Source: a virus. From it: a stretch of DNA of 64,000 bases. Location: the IMG/VR virus record IMGVR_UViG_3300038436_000248, positions 21,677 through 85,676 of that record; one strand, written 5' to 3'. The number at the start of each line of letters is the position of its first letter. The stretch's first letter is position 1. The notes beneath the pieces were generated by a model that was not told the DNA's origin, searched no databases, and worked only from the letters and a program-made list of their open reading frames with translations. Below are positions 57,697-64,000 of the stretch, in pieces. The position numbers and the translations under genes are program-made.

Positions 57697-58650
57697 ATGT
57701 ACGATAACTTCCCCCTCGGCGTATACATCCGAGATTGTTCAAAAAGCATTGACTTCACAGAGCTAAAAGCGAAGGGTGTCAAGTTCGTCGTTGCCCGCCT
57801 GGGCGATGGCAAAGGCATCAACCTTGCCTATTCTGTTGCAAATAACAAGCGTTACCTGGACCTGGGCTTTGACAAAGTGGTTACCGAATGTCATAAGCAT
57901 GGGATGTTCTGTATCCCGGAATGGCATTTTATGACTGGCGGCAACGATTATCCTCGGGATTTCCCGAACCCCGCCAACGACAAGCAAATTGTTCCTCTGG
58001 TTTATGGCCTGCAGAGCAAAACTTTCCAGGCTGTGTCTGTTCGCATCACGGATGTCCTGGACAGCTCGACCCGCATCGCAGACGCCGTGTCGATGTTCTA
58101 CGGATACATCAAGAAATTCTACGGCAAAAAGGCTACCTTCCTGACCATCAATCGCAACATGTTCGAGAAGGGCTCTCCTGCTCTTGGCGACACGATCTCT
58201 CAGGCAGGAAAAGAGTGGCCGTTGTTCATTGTGGACAACCTTGCGCCAGGCCATGCATTTACCTCATGGTCCTCATTCAAGTTGCCTCCAACAACCCCAA
58301 TTATCACCCCTGGAAATTTCAACGCTGGCAGAGGCGGTTTGATCTGGCAGTTCGGATCTATGCCGAATTATGGCCTATGCCTATGGATTGGCAGCGAAGC
58401 GCACATGCTTGACAAGTTTGGCGAGCGCCCTGCAAATTACTCAACCGCACCAAGCACAGGTGACGGGTCAACCAATCCTGGTGGAGACAACACGAACCCT
58501 GGCGGCGGTACCACGAACCCAGGAGACACAGTAATTGGTGGGGCGGATCTTGTTGCTGCCCTGAATGGCAACGCAGAGAAAATTGACAAGTTGGCAGACA
58601 GCGTCATTTCCCTGAAAGATGCTTTACTGACCATCTTCAACAGAAAGTAG
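57697..58650 (+). CDS. GH25-like protein with altered active site
   Basis: Protein of 317 residues. The N-terminal region has the GH25 muramidase pattern (DCSKSIDFTELKAKGVKFVV), but the DxE catalytic motif expected in the centre of the barrel reads VSVRITDV. The C-terminal half holds a Gly/Asn/Pro linker (NTNPGGGTTNPGD) and a helical segment. It may bind, without cutting, peptidoglycan. The start at 57697 follows AGAGGAG. Next gene is an intact GH25. Confidence 0.72.
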   Translation: MYDNFPLGVYIRDCSKSIDFTELKAKGVKFVVARLGDGKGINLAYSVANNKRYLDLGFDKVVTECHKHGMFCIPEWHFMTGGNDYPRDFPNPANDKQIVPLVYGLQSKTFQAVSVRITDVLDSSTRIADAVSMFYGYIKKFYGKKATFLTINRNMFEKGSPALGDTISQAGKEWPLFIVDNLAPGHAFTSWSSFKLPPTTPIITPGNFNAGRGGLIWQFGSMPNYGLCLWIGSEAHMLDKFGERPANYSTAPSTGDGSTNPGGDNTNPGGGTTNPGDTVIGGADLVAALNGNAEKIDKLADSVISLKDALLTIFNRK

Positions 58651-58655
58651 GAAGT

Positions 58656-59534
58656 ATGACCTCATACAACGCTGGCAGACCCTTCGGGATCGACATCAGC
58701 AGCCATCAAGGGGCAATTGACTTTGACAAACTCGCCGCACAGACAGGTGATTTGTATGTGCATTTCATTGGTATCAGGGCCACTATGTCCTGGGGATTTC
58801 AAGACGCCCGTTACAAGGCCAATTGGGCAGGTGCAAAGCGGATTGGTCGCCTACGCACTGCGTATCATGTCATTTATCCTGGGCAGCCCACTAAAAACCA
58901 GTGTGACAACTTCTTCAAATTCATCGGGGATGATCGTGGAGAACTCCCTGAAACCCTGGATCTTGAGCTGGACCACGGGTGCTCAGCAGCTCAGATTCAA
59001 GACAGCACCTTGTCACATGCTATCCGGTTCTTCCAGGAAACGGGGCGCCGCCCATGGATATACTCCAGAAAATCCTGGCTGGATTACTTCCTTACGGGGA
59101 CGAAGTGGAATGCCAACGCCAGGCCTCCCGCCTGGCTGAGTGACTACGATTGGTGGCTTGCACAGTACCTGAACGCTCCCGTTGAGCACCCAGGCCCCGT
59201 GATGGTGCCCTTGGGTGTGTCCAGAGACGACATCATTATTCATCAAACTGCCTCTCATACTCCGGGTGCCCCTTTTGGGGTGGAATCGCTTCAACTGGAC
59301 TACAACCGCTGGCAATTTGATCTGCAGCGCTTGTATGCAATCGCCGGAAAACAGCTCCCCGGGGAACAGCCTCCGGATATACAGGAGCCTCCGTCAAATG
59401 ATGACCCCCCAGGGAACGTCACCCTTCCTCAGGACGTTGCGCAGGCAGTGCAAAAGCTACGCACCTCCATTGAGACCCTAAGAGGCGTCCTGGATGAATG
59501 CGAAGCCGAGTTGGCTGGCATCGGGGAGAACTAA
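58656..59534 (+). CDS. GH25 muramidase (endolysin)
   Basis: Protein of 292 residues. GIDISSHQG (11-19) with Asp13, then LDLELD near 101-106, IYSRKSWLDY and WLAQYL are the hallmarks of GH25 lysozymes, which cut the N-acetylmuramic acid-GlcNAc bond. A C-terminal proline/acid-rich link and helical tail follow. The start at 58656 follows TAGGAAGT. Next to holin-like genes. Confidence 0.88.
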   Translation: MTSYNAGRPFGIDISSHQGAIDFDKLAAQTGDLYVHFIGIRATMSWGFQDARYKANWAGAKRIGRLRTAYHVIYPGQPTKNQCDNFFKFIGDDRGELPETLDLELDHGCSAAQIQDSTLSHAIRFFQETGRRPWIYSRKSWLDYFLTGTKWNANARPPAWLSDYDWWLAQYLNAPVEHPGPVMVPLGVSRDDIIIHQTASHTPGAPFGVESLQLDYNRWQFDLQRLYAIAGKQLPGEQPPDIQEPPSNDDPPGNVTLPQDVAQAVQKLRTSIETLRGVLDECEAELAGIGEN

Positions 59535-59535
59535 A

Positions 59536-60042
59536 ATGGGAGGGAACAGCTCTCCAACATCAAGCCATCAGGAGGCATTCTTGTCACCTCAAGCAGAAGA
59601 GCGCATCGCAACAATCGTTGTGGATGGTGTTCGAAAAGCGCTTGCTTCAAGCGATGACCATAAAGCCCTGCACGAACTACAGGGCTTAGTGGCGACTCTT
59701 TGTGAAGAGCAGAGAGCCGCCAATAACCGTCTTGCGGATGTTGAGAGGCAGCTTGAAGGTGTGGCTGCGGATGTTCAGGGTCTCTCTGATGACCTGAGTG
59801 GGGACAAGGGCATTATTGCAACTGTGCGGGGTATGCAACCTTGCGTTTCCACCCTGGAGAGAGCTGTTCTTGGAGACAGAGAACACCCGGAAGAAAACAA
59901 AGGCCTTGTAGTCCGTGTGTCCTCACTTGAAAAGGTTGTGCGGGACATTTCAAAACCCGCATGGATTGTGTTGACGGCGGTGCTTACCACGACCACCACG
60001 TTCATCTTAGCAAACTATATTTTTTTCCGAGCGTCGCCATAA
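59536..60042 (+). CDS. Coiled-coil protein with C-terminal membrane anchor
   Basis: Protein of 168 residues: polar N-terminus, then an alpha-helical coiled coil (LVATLCEEQRAANNRLADVE ... VQGLSDDLSG), then one membrane segment near 145-165 (AWIVLTAVLTTTTTFILANY). Resembles hemolysin XhlA-like or holin-associated lysis proteins. The start at 59536 follows GGGGAGAACTAAA. Confidence 0.7.
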   Translation: MGGNSSPTSSHQEAFLSPQAEERIATIVVDGVRKALASSDDHKALHELQGLVATLCEEQRAANNRLADVERQLEGVAADVQGLSDDLSGDKGIIATVRGMQPCVSTLERAVLGDREHPEENKGLVVRVSSLEKVVRDISKPAWIVLTAVLTTTTTFILANYIFFRASP

Positions 60043-60056
60043 GTCCAGATGTGGAC
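60043..60056. repeat. GTCCA-type hairpin before a plus-strand gene
   Basis: GTCCA-GATG-TGGAC followed by AAAG, immediately after the upstream stop and 41 bases before the next start; compare 6722, 32850 and 34328. Confidence 0.5.
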
Positions 60057-60074
60057 AAAGTTTACCAAAAAACA

Positions 60075-60088
60075 ATTGTAGAACTTAG
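60075..60088 (+). promoter_or_regulatory. WTTGTAG motif, copy 6
   Basis: ATTGTAGAACTTAG, 9 bases before the gene start at 60097, with the ribosome binding site at its end. Confidence 0.45.
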
Positions 60089-60096
60089 GAGATGAT

Positions 60097-60444
60097 ATGG
60101 CAAGACAAACAATTACCCCCAGCCAAACCAATCGAAGACCCGGGCTCAAGCTTGCTTTCTTCCCTGTGACAGCAGACGGGATCGCAGTTACAAACGGGGC
60201 ATCTAATGCTCTGGTTGTTGTAAAAAACGGCGGTGAAAACTCGATTGATGTCACGTTCGTAACCTCCTACACTGCAGATGGTAACCAGTTGGCCGACATG
60301 GTCACCTCCGTGGCAGCAGGAGAAGAGCGCATTTTTGGCCCGTTCGACAAGCGATTTTACAACCAGCCCAACAACATGATTGACGTCAACTTCTCCGGCG
60401 TGACCGATGTAGAAGCCGCTGCATTCATCATTGGGCAAAACTAA
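60097..60444 (+). CDS. Small β-rich protein of unknown function
   Basis: Unrecognised protein of 115 residues, β-rich, Asn/Gly-rich, resembling small phage head-decoration or surface proteins (FPVTADGIAVTNGASNALVV). The start at 60097 follows TAGGAGATGAT. Confidence 0.68.
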   Translation: MARQTITPSQTNRRPGLKLAFFPVTADGIAVTNGASNALVVVKNGGENSIDVTFVTSYTADGNQLADMVTSVAAGEERIFGPFDKRFYNQPNNMIDVNFSGVTDVEAAAFIIGQN

Positions 60445-60461
60445 AAAGGAGTAATCTCTTT

Positions 60462-60863
60462 ATGGAAAAGGAACTATTGTGGCAGGTGGTTGCGCAGGTC
60501 ATGGAGGTGCTCATCCGGGTACTACTTCCAATCCTGTTGACCTACCTGGTTGTTTTCATCAACAAGAAACTTGCAGAAGCAGGTACGCTTGTGCGACAGA
60601 ATGAGCTTGATTACGCTGTCAACGTGATCTGGCAGCTTGTTCATGCCGCTGAGCAGAACGGGTTGAAGAAGAACCTGGTGGATATTGGTAAAGATAAAAA
60701 GGCGTGGGTCTTGGCTGAAACTGACAGAATCCTAAAAAGCCGAGGCATGATTATTCCTTTAGCAGAACTCGACGCCCTTGTCGAGGCTCAGGTCAATATG
60801 GCTTTTGAAAAGGTCAAGGTGCCCAAAGAGCTCCAAGATGAGGCAAGTCGGCTTATTGAATAA
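60462..60863 (+). CDS. Holin (LLH-like)
   Basis: Protein of 133 residues. One N-terminal membrane segment (VLIRVLLPILLTYLVVFI), followed by a hydrophilic domain ELDYAVNVIWQLVHAAEQNG ... LAELDALVEAQVNMAFEKV, fits my recall of LLH-type phage holins. The start at 60462 follows AAAGGAG. Ends the lysis module. Confidence 0.78.
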   Translation: MEKELLWQVVAQVMEVLIRVLLPILLTYLVVFINKKLAEAGTLVRQNELDYAVNVIWQLVHAAEQNGLKKNLVDIGKDKKAWVLAETDRILKSRGMIIPLAELDALVEAQVNMAFEKVKVPKELQDEASRLIE

Positions 60864-60885
60864 TATTTTCCATCTCCTTCTCCTA

Positions 60886-60923
60886 AATAAGGGCGGCCCA
60901 TTATGTGGCTGCTCTTATTTTTT
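60886..60923 (+). terminator. Rho-independent terminator
   Basis: AATAAGGGCGGCC...GGCTGCTCTTATT (two mismatches) followed by TTTTTT. Ends the late operon. Confidence 0.8.
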
Positions 60924-60941
60924 CTGCTATGCATATATACC

Positions 60942-60970
60942 TTGACGTAAAACAGGGCTTATGATAGTAT
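60942..60970 (+). promoter_or_regulatory. Sigma-70-type promoter
   Basis: TTGACG, 17 bases, TAGTAT with TG extension (TGA-TAGTAT), 25 bases before the start of the phosphoesterase gene. Confidence 0.7.
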
Positions 60971-60994
60971 ATACCATATTAGAGGTGATAACTA

Positions 60995-62398
60995 ATGGCG
61001 AGCATACTCGATTTATCCGGTGAAGAGCTGCGCAGGTCTTGGAAAGAAAGTGGCCTGGAAATGCGGCAGTTTGCCAAACAACACGGGGTTTCATTCTCAG
61101 CTGTGCGTTCAAAAATTTACCGAGAGGGCCTACGAAGAAAGCGGCTTGGGCTGGATGTTGTACAAGAGGAGCAAGTTCACACCTTGAAAAGGAATGTACA
61201 AGGGGACACCATTGAAATTTATGAGGATGGGGCCAATGAACTTGTAGTTCACTCTAATGGGCAGAGTATTCGCACATTAGACCAGCTCATAGAGTCAGCG
61301 GAGGTAGACCTGGACATATGGGAGCCTCTCTCCCCTGATTATAATGCATGGGAATCCTTTGCGAAAGTTCGCAGAGGAGGCGGTGAAGAACTCATCAAGG
61401 TCACACTCTTCCAGGTCAAGTGCCGCTTCATTCGCAAGAAACCTATCAAAGTATTACCAACGATCCAACCCGTGCACCTGGAAATCCAACAACGACTTTC
61501 CGGCGCACAAATCCAAAAAAGGGAAGACTCCCTTGCTCTATTCCTCCCAGACCCTCAGTTTGGTTTCAAAAGAGATCTTCGAACAAACAAGCTTGATCCA
61601 TTCCATGACCGCAGAGCATTGAGCGTGGCCCTGCAGATTGCAACACACCTACAACCTGATGCGGTTATTTGGGGAGGAGACATCCTCGACCTTGCAGAGT
61701 TCTCCGATCATTTCACCAGAAGCCCAGAGTTTCTGTTTTGCACTCAGCCTGCTCTTGCTGAAGCAGCGTACTGGATCAAATCTTTTGTAGATGCAGTTCC
61801 CTCTGCGGATCACTACGCTCAGGGTGGGAACCATGAAAAGCGGCTTGACAACAGTATCGTCAACCACCTTATGGCCGCCTACGATTTACGATCAGCAGAC
61901 AACCTGGACGCATCCCCTGTTCTTGGAATTGACAATCTCCTTGGGCTGAGCCGAATGGGCGTCATATACATCGGAAACTACCCCAACAGTGACCTTTGGC
62001 TGAATGATGATTTACGGTTTACCCATGGCGACATTGCCCGTAATGGCCCTGGGGCAACTGCAAAAGCATTTCTTGATCGAGCCGATGAAAGCACCATGTT
62101 TGCCCACATTCACCGGATAGAGATGCTGTCCCGGACTATTCACAAGAACGGGCGAAGAAGGACTATCAATGTTGTTTGCCCCGGATGCCTCTGCAGAACT
62201 GACGGGATCGTACCAGCGGCAAGCGCAAGAGTAAGCTGGCAACAAGGGATAGGGTACGCCTATTACAATGACACTCACTGCAAGCAGATGGGTGCTATCT
62301 CAATTGAAGATGGATCCTCCTATTTTGATGGGAATCACTTCGTTGGGCAGAGTCATGAATCGGAGATTTCAGATGTTCTGTCAGCTGTCTTTGCATAA
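60995..62398 (+). CDS. Metallophosphoesterase with N-terminal HTH-like region
   Basis: Protein of 467 residues. The C-terminal two-thirds carry calcineurin-type metal motifs in order: DPQFG (near 187), GGDILDLAEF, GNHEKRL, THGD and HIHR. The N-terminus (RQFAKQHGVSFSAVRSKIYR) resembles a helix-turn-helix. Such phage phosphoesterases process nucleic acids or nucleotides; the HTH suggests DNA targeting. The start at 60995 follows AGAGGTGATAACTA, and it has its own sigma-70-type promoter, outside the late operon. Confidence 0.85.
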   Translation: MASILDLSGEELRRSWKESGLEMRQFAKQHGVSFSAVRSKIYREGLRRKRLGLDVVQEEQVHTLKRNVQGDTIEIYEDGANELVVHSNGQSIRTLDQLIESAEVDLDIWEPLSPDYNAWESFAKVRRGGGEELIKVTLFQVKCRFIRKKPIKVLPTIQPVHLEIQQRLSGAQIQKREDSLALFLPDPQFGFKRDLRTNKLDPFHDRRALSVALQIATHLQPDAVIWGGDILDLAEFSDHFTRSPEFLFCTQPALAEAAYWIKSFVDAVPSADHYAQGGNHEKRLDNSIVNHLMAAYDLRSADNLDASPVLGIDNLLGLSRMGVIYIGNYPNSDLWLNDDLRFTHGDIARNGPGATAKAFLDRADESTMFAHIHRIEMLSRTIHKNGRRRTINVVCPGCLCRTDGIVPAASARVSWQQGIGYAYYNDTHCKQMGAISIEDGSSYFDGNHFVGQSHESEISDVLSAVFA

Positions 62399-62849
62399 TT
62401 CCATGGATCCTACTACACGAGCATCATTCCTTTACACCGCTATCAGAATGGGTGTAATAGAGATTGCTGAAGCCTCTGTAGGAACCAGGGCACATTGCCA
62501 TTGGGATTATGCCATGGATATTGGCACAGGCCTTGTAAGGATATGCACCAGGCCTCTTGAAGCTCCTGAATACCCTGACGTTCCTGTAAAAATGCAGTCC
62601 CTGTGCGTGGAGCTGCATGGGGAACGGCCAGCAGATCCAGGGTGGTTGTTCGGAGGAAAAGCAGATTTAGTCGTCTTCCAGACGCACGACAAATACTTAT
62701 TGGTAGATCGCAAAGTGTTGTGCTCCTACGTAAGCAATCTGGGCCCTATTATTGGTAGGCAATCCGGTCCAGAAATGTTGGCCTGGATCCCCCTGGTTCC
62801 AGAATTTTATTTGTATCCGGATCTTGTTTACGTTCCCTGGAAGAAGTAA
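62373..62849 (+). CDS. Hypothetical protein, PD-(D/E)xK-like candidate
   Basis: Protein of 158 residues that overlaps the phosphoesterase stop by 26 bases. The start ATG at 62373 is chosen because GGAG lies 7 bases upstream; the ATG at 62403 lacks one. DYAMDIGTGLVRICTRPLEA ... GKADLVVFQTHDKYLLVDRK has acidic and lysine residues that could form a PD-(D/E)xK nuclease core, but the match is weak. Confidence 0.6.
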   Translation: MFCQLSLHNSMDPTTRASFLYTAIRMGVIEIAEASVGTRAHCHWDYAMDIGTGLVRICTRPLEAPEYPDVPVKMQSLCVELHGERPADPGWLFGGKADLVVFQTHDKYLLVDRKVLCSYVSNLGPIIGRQSGPEMLAWIPLVPEFYLYPDLVYVPWKK

Positions 62850-62880
62850 GAGAGGCCCCATACAGGGGCCTCTCCCCTTT
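62850..62880 (+). terminator. Rho-independent terminator
   Basis: GAGAGGCCCC-ATACA-GGGGCCTCTC then CCCTTT. It directly follows the stop of the upstream gene; read-through could serve the small gene after it. Confidence 0.75.
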
Positions 62881-62891
62881 AGGAGAATCTG

Positions 62892-63053
62892 ATGAAACCT
62901 GTTTCAAAGTCAGAAGCAAAATGGTGTGCTGGTTGGGTCATAGAAAACCCCCGCATTATTCGCAGGGGCTTTACTAAATGGGGAAAGCGCTGGATGCGCA
63001 GGGCACGCAGAAGAGCTGCAAAGAAAGAACTACGCTCCTACATCAACAAATGA
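62892..63053 (+). CDS. Small basic protein (53 residues)
   Basis: A reading frame of 53 codons with TAGGAG 6 bases before its ATG at 62892. The product is strikingly basic (WGKRWMRRARRRAAKKEL), as in small nucleic-acid-binding proteins. Its stop overlaps the integrase stop by 16 bases (convergent). Function unknown. Confidence 0.6.
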   Translation: MKPVSKSEAKWCAGWVIENPRIIRRGFTKWGKRWMRRARRRAAKKELRSYINK

Positions 63054-64000
63054 TCCACAACCCCAAAAGACCTATGCCCTTCCAGTATGTCCTCATCATC
63101 CAATTGCTGGATGTATTTGCGGGTGGTTTCAACGTGGTTGTGCCCCATGAGCTGCTGAATAATCAGGATGTTCATCCCAGACTTTGCTGACATTTTTGCA
63201 AAAGTTCTCCTGAGGGCATGAGGGGAAAATGCGACCCCAGACCGGGCTTTTATCCGCAGGAAAGCTGACTGAATAGATCTTGGGCCCAGCGGAGCGTACT
63301 CGTCTGTTTGAAAGACATGCTGATCCGGATCGGTATTACGAGGGTGCTCAATATTCAGCTCCCTATTGTATTTCAGCATCATCCTCAATGTCTGCTTTCC
63401 TATTGCAGAAACCCTGTACTTACCTCCTTTGCCACAGAGCACTTCAATCCTGCCCGTGCGCATGTCCACATCCTTCCATTTCAGGGATGCCATTTCCGTG
63501 AGGCGTAACCCACTGTCAACAGCCAGAAGGATAAGAAGCTTGTCCCTTGTGTTGAGGCAAGCATTCAATATTTGCTGCACCTCTTCCACGCTTAGCGTAG
63601 GCAGCTTCTTTTGTACAAGCTTGGGCTTCATAACCTTTGGAACGGTCTCAATGTAACCTACGTCATTGGCGTACCTGAACATCGTGAGGATGGTGCGTGC
63701 GTACCCATGTATATATAAGGCAGACAGGGGCTTCGCATCCCTCTTGGAAGGGGTCTCCCTGAGCCTCTGCAGGAATAGGTTGATCACCCTTGAATCAACC
63801 TGGGTAATTGTGTAGCACCCCTGGCCTTTACAGAAGTCAATGAAGCGCTCAATATTTGCAGTGTACCAACTGACCGTGCGCTTGGATGCGCCAGCAGCCT
63901 CCCTGCTCAGTAGAAATTCCTGAAAGAGATCCTCCAACGTCATCTCGAATGCAACAGATATAGTGTTTGTGGTTCTCACCTTGGTCATTTTCTTTTCCAT
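63038..64000 (-). CDS. int: Tyrosine recombinase (integrase)
   Basis: Protein of 320 residues (or slightly more if an upstream start lies outside the window). Catalytic residues: Arg166 (GLRLTEM), His261 and Arg264 (HALRR), His287 (MGHNHVETT) and the nucleophile Tyr296. An N-terminal SAM-like core-binding domain precedes it. It catalyses site-specific recombination, such as phage integration or dimer resolution. The start ATG lies on the last base of the window (64000); Met5 at 63988 follows GGAAAAG and is an alternative. No att core could be defined. Confidence 0.9.
   Translation of the reverse strand: MEKKMTKVRTTNTISVAFEMTLEDLFQEFLLSREAAGASKRTVSWYTANIERFIDFCKGQGCYTITQVDSRVINLFLQRLRETPSKRDAKPLSALYIHGYARTILTMFRYANDVGYIETVPKVMKPKLVQKKLPTLSVEEVQQILNACLNTRDKLLILLAVDSGLRLTEMASLKWKDVDMRTGRIEVLCGKGGKYRVSAIGKQTLRMMLKYNRELNIEHPRNTDPDQHVFQTDEYAPLGPRSIQSAFLRIKARSGVAFSPHALRRTFAKMSAKSGMNILIIQQLMGHNHVETTRKYIQQLDDEDILEGHRSFGVVDHLLM

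Noticed and set aside
62850-63053. An attachment site next to the integrase
   Set aside because: No tRNA fragment or repeated core could be identified; the right flank is outside the window.

Overview
This window is part of the genome of a tailed double-stranded DNA phage (or prophage) with a long non-contractile tail (siphovirus type). The evidence is a complete, ordered late module: terminase, portal, fused prohead protease and scaffold, HK97-type capsid, connector and tail-completion genes, tail tube, a frameshifted tail-assembly chaperone, a 1493-residue tape measure, baseplate and fibre genes, then lysis genes. A tyrosine recombinase at the right edge suggests a temperate lifestyle or descent. 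The host cannot be named. Strong AGGAGG-type ribosome binding sites, GH25 muramidases and an LLH-like holin fit a Gram-positive-type host; a B12-type ribonucleotide reductase fits an anaerobic or B12-using one. The first gene is cut by the left edge and the integrase start codon lies on the last base, so the genome is larger than the window.

Layout. (1) 1-9.9 kb, minus strand: about 23 small genes, mostly unrecognised, plus one radical SAM enzyme. Most intergenic gaps carry a repeated double hairpin. (2) 9.9-11.5 kb: a 545-base structured noncoding block, one small gene, then a C-rich spacer. (3) 11.5-13.6 kb, plus strand: an AT-rich cassette of an EcoRI-family adenine methyltransferase and a DUF262/HNH nuclease. 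(4) 13.7-25.2 kb, minus strand: nucleotide and DNA metabolism (deoxyribosyltransferase-like, dUTPase, Nmad1-like, class II NrdJ, RusA-like, HNH, RNase H, SSB, DnaQ-like exonuclease, ThyX, CcrM-like GANTC methyltransferase), with a membrane-HTH protein and a tRNA-like locus. (5) 25.2-26.1 kb: a second structured noncoding block. (6) 26.1-29.3 kb, minus strand: terminase genes and a sigma-region-4-like regulator. (7) 29.4-62.4 kb, plus strand: virion and lysis genes. (8) 60.9-64 kb: phosphoesterase, small genes and the integrase.

How the genes work together. The minus-strand genes look early: they build deoxynucleotide pools (NrdJ, Dut, ThyX), process replication and recombination intermediates (SSB, RNase H, RusA-like, exonuclease) and methylate the genome. 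Several are preceded by TGC-extended -10 promoters. The plus-strand genes look late. Six of their intergenic gaps carry a shared WTTGTAG motif that could be a late promoter read with the help of the sigma-region-4-like protein encoded divergently from the portal gene.

The items most worth a second look are the double-hairpin family whose polarity follows the genome and not the transcript, the two large structured noncoding blocks, the tRNA-like genes with oversized anticodon loops, the WTTGTAG motif, a CACGTG-centred palindrome, and the radical SAM enzyme among small early genes.
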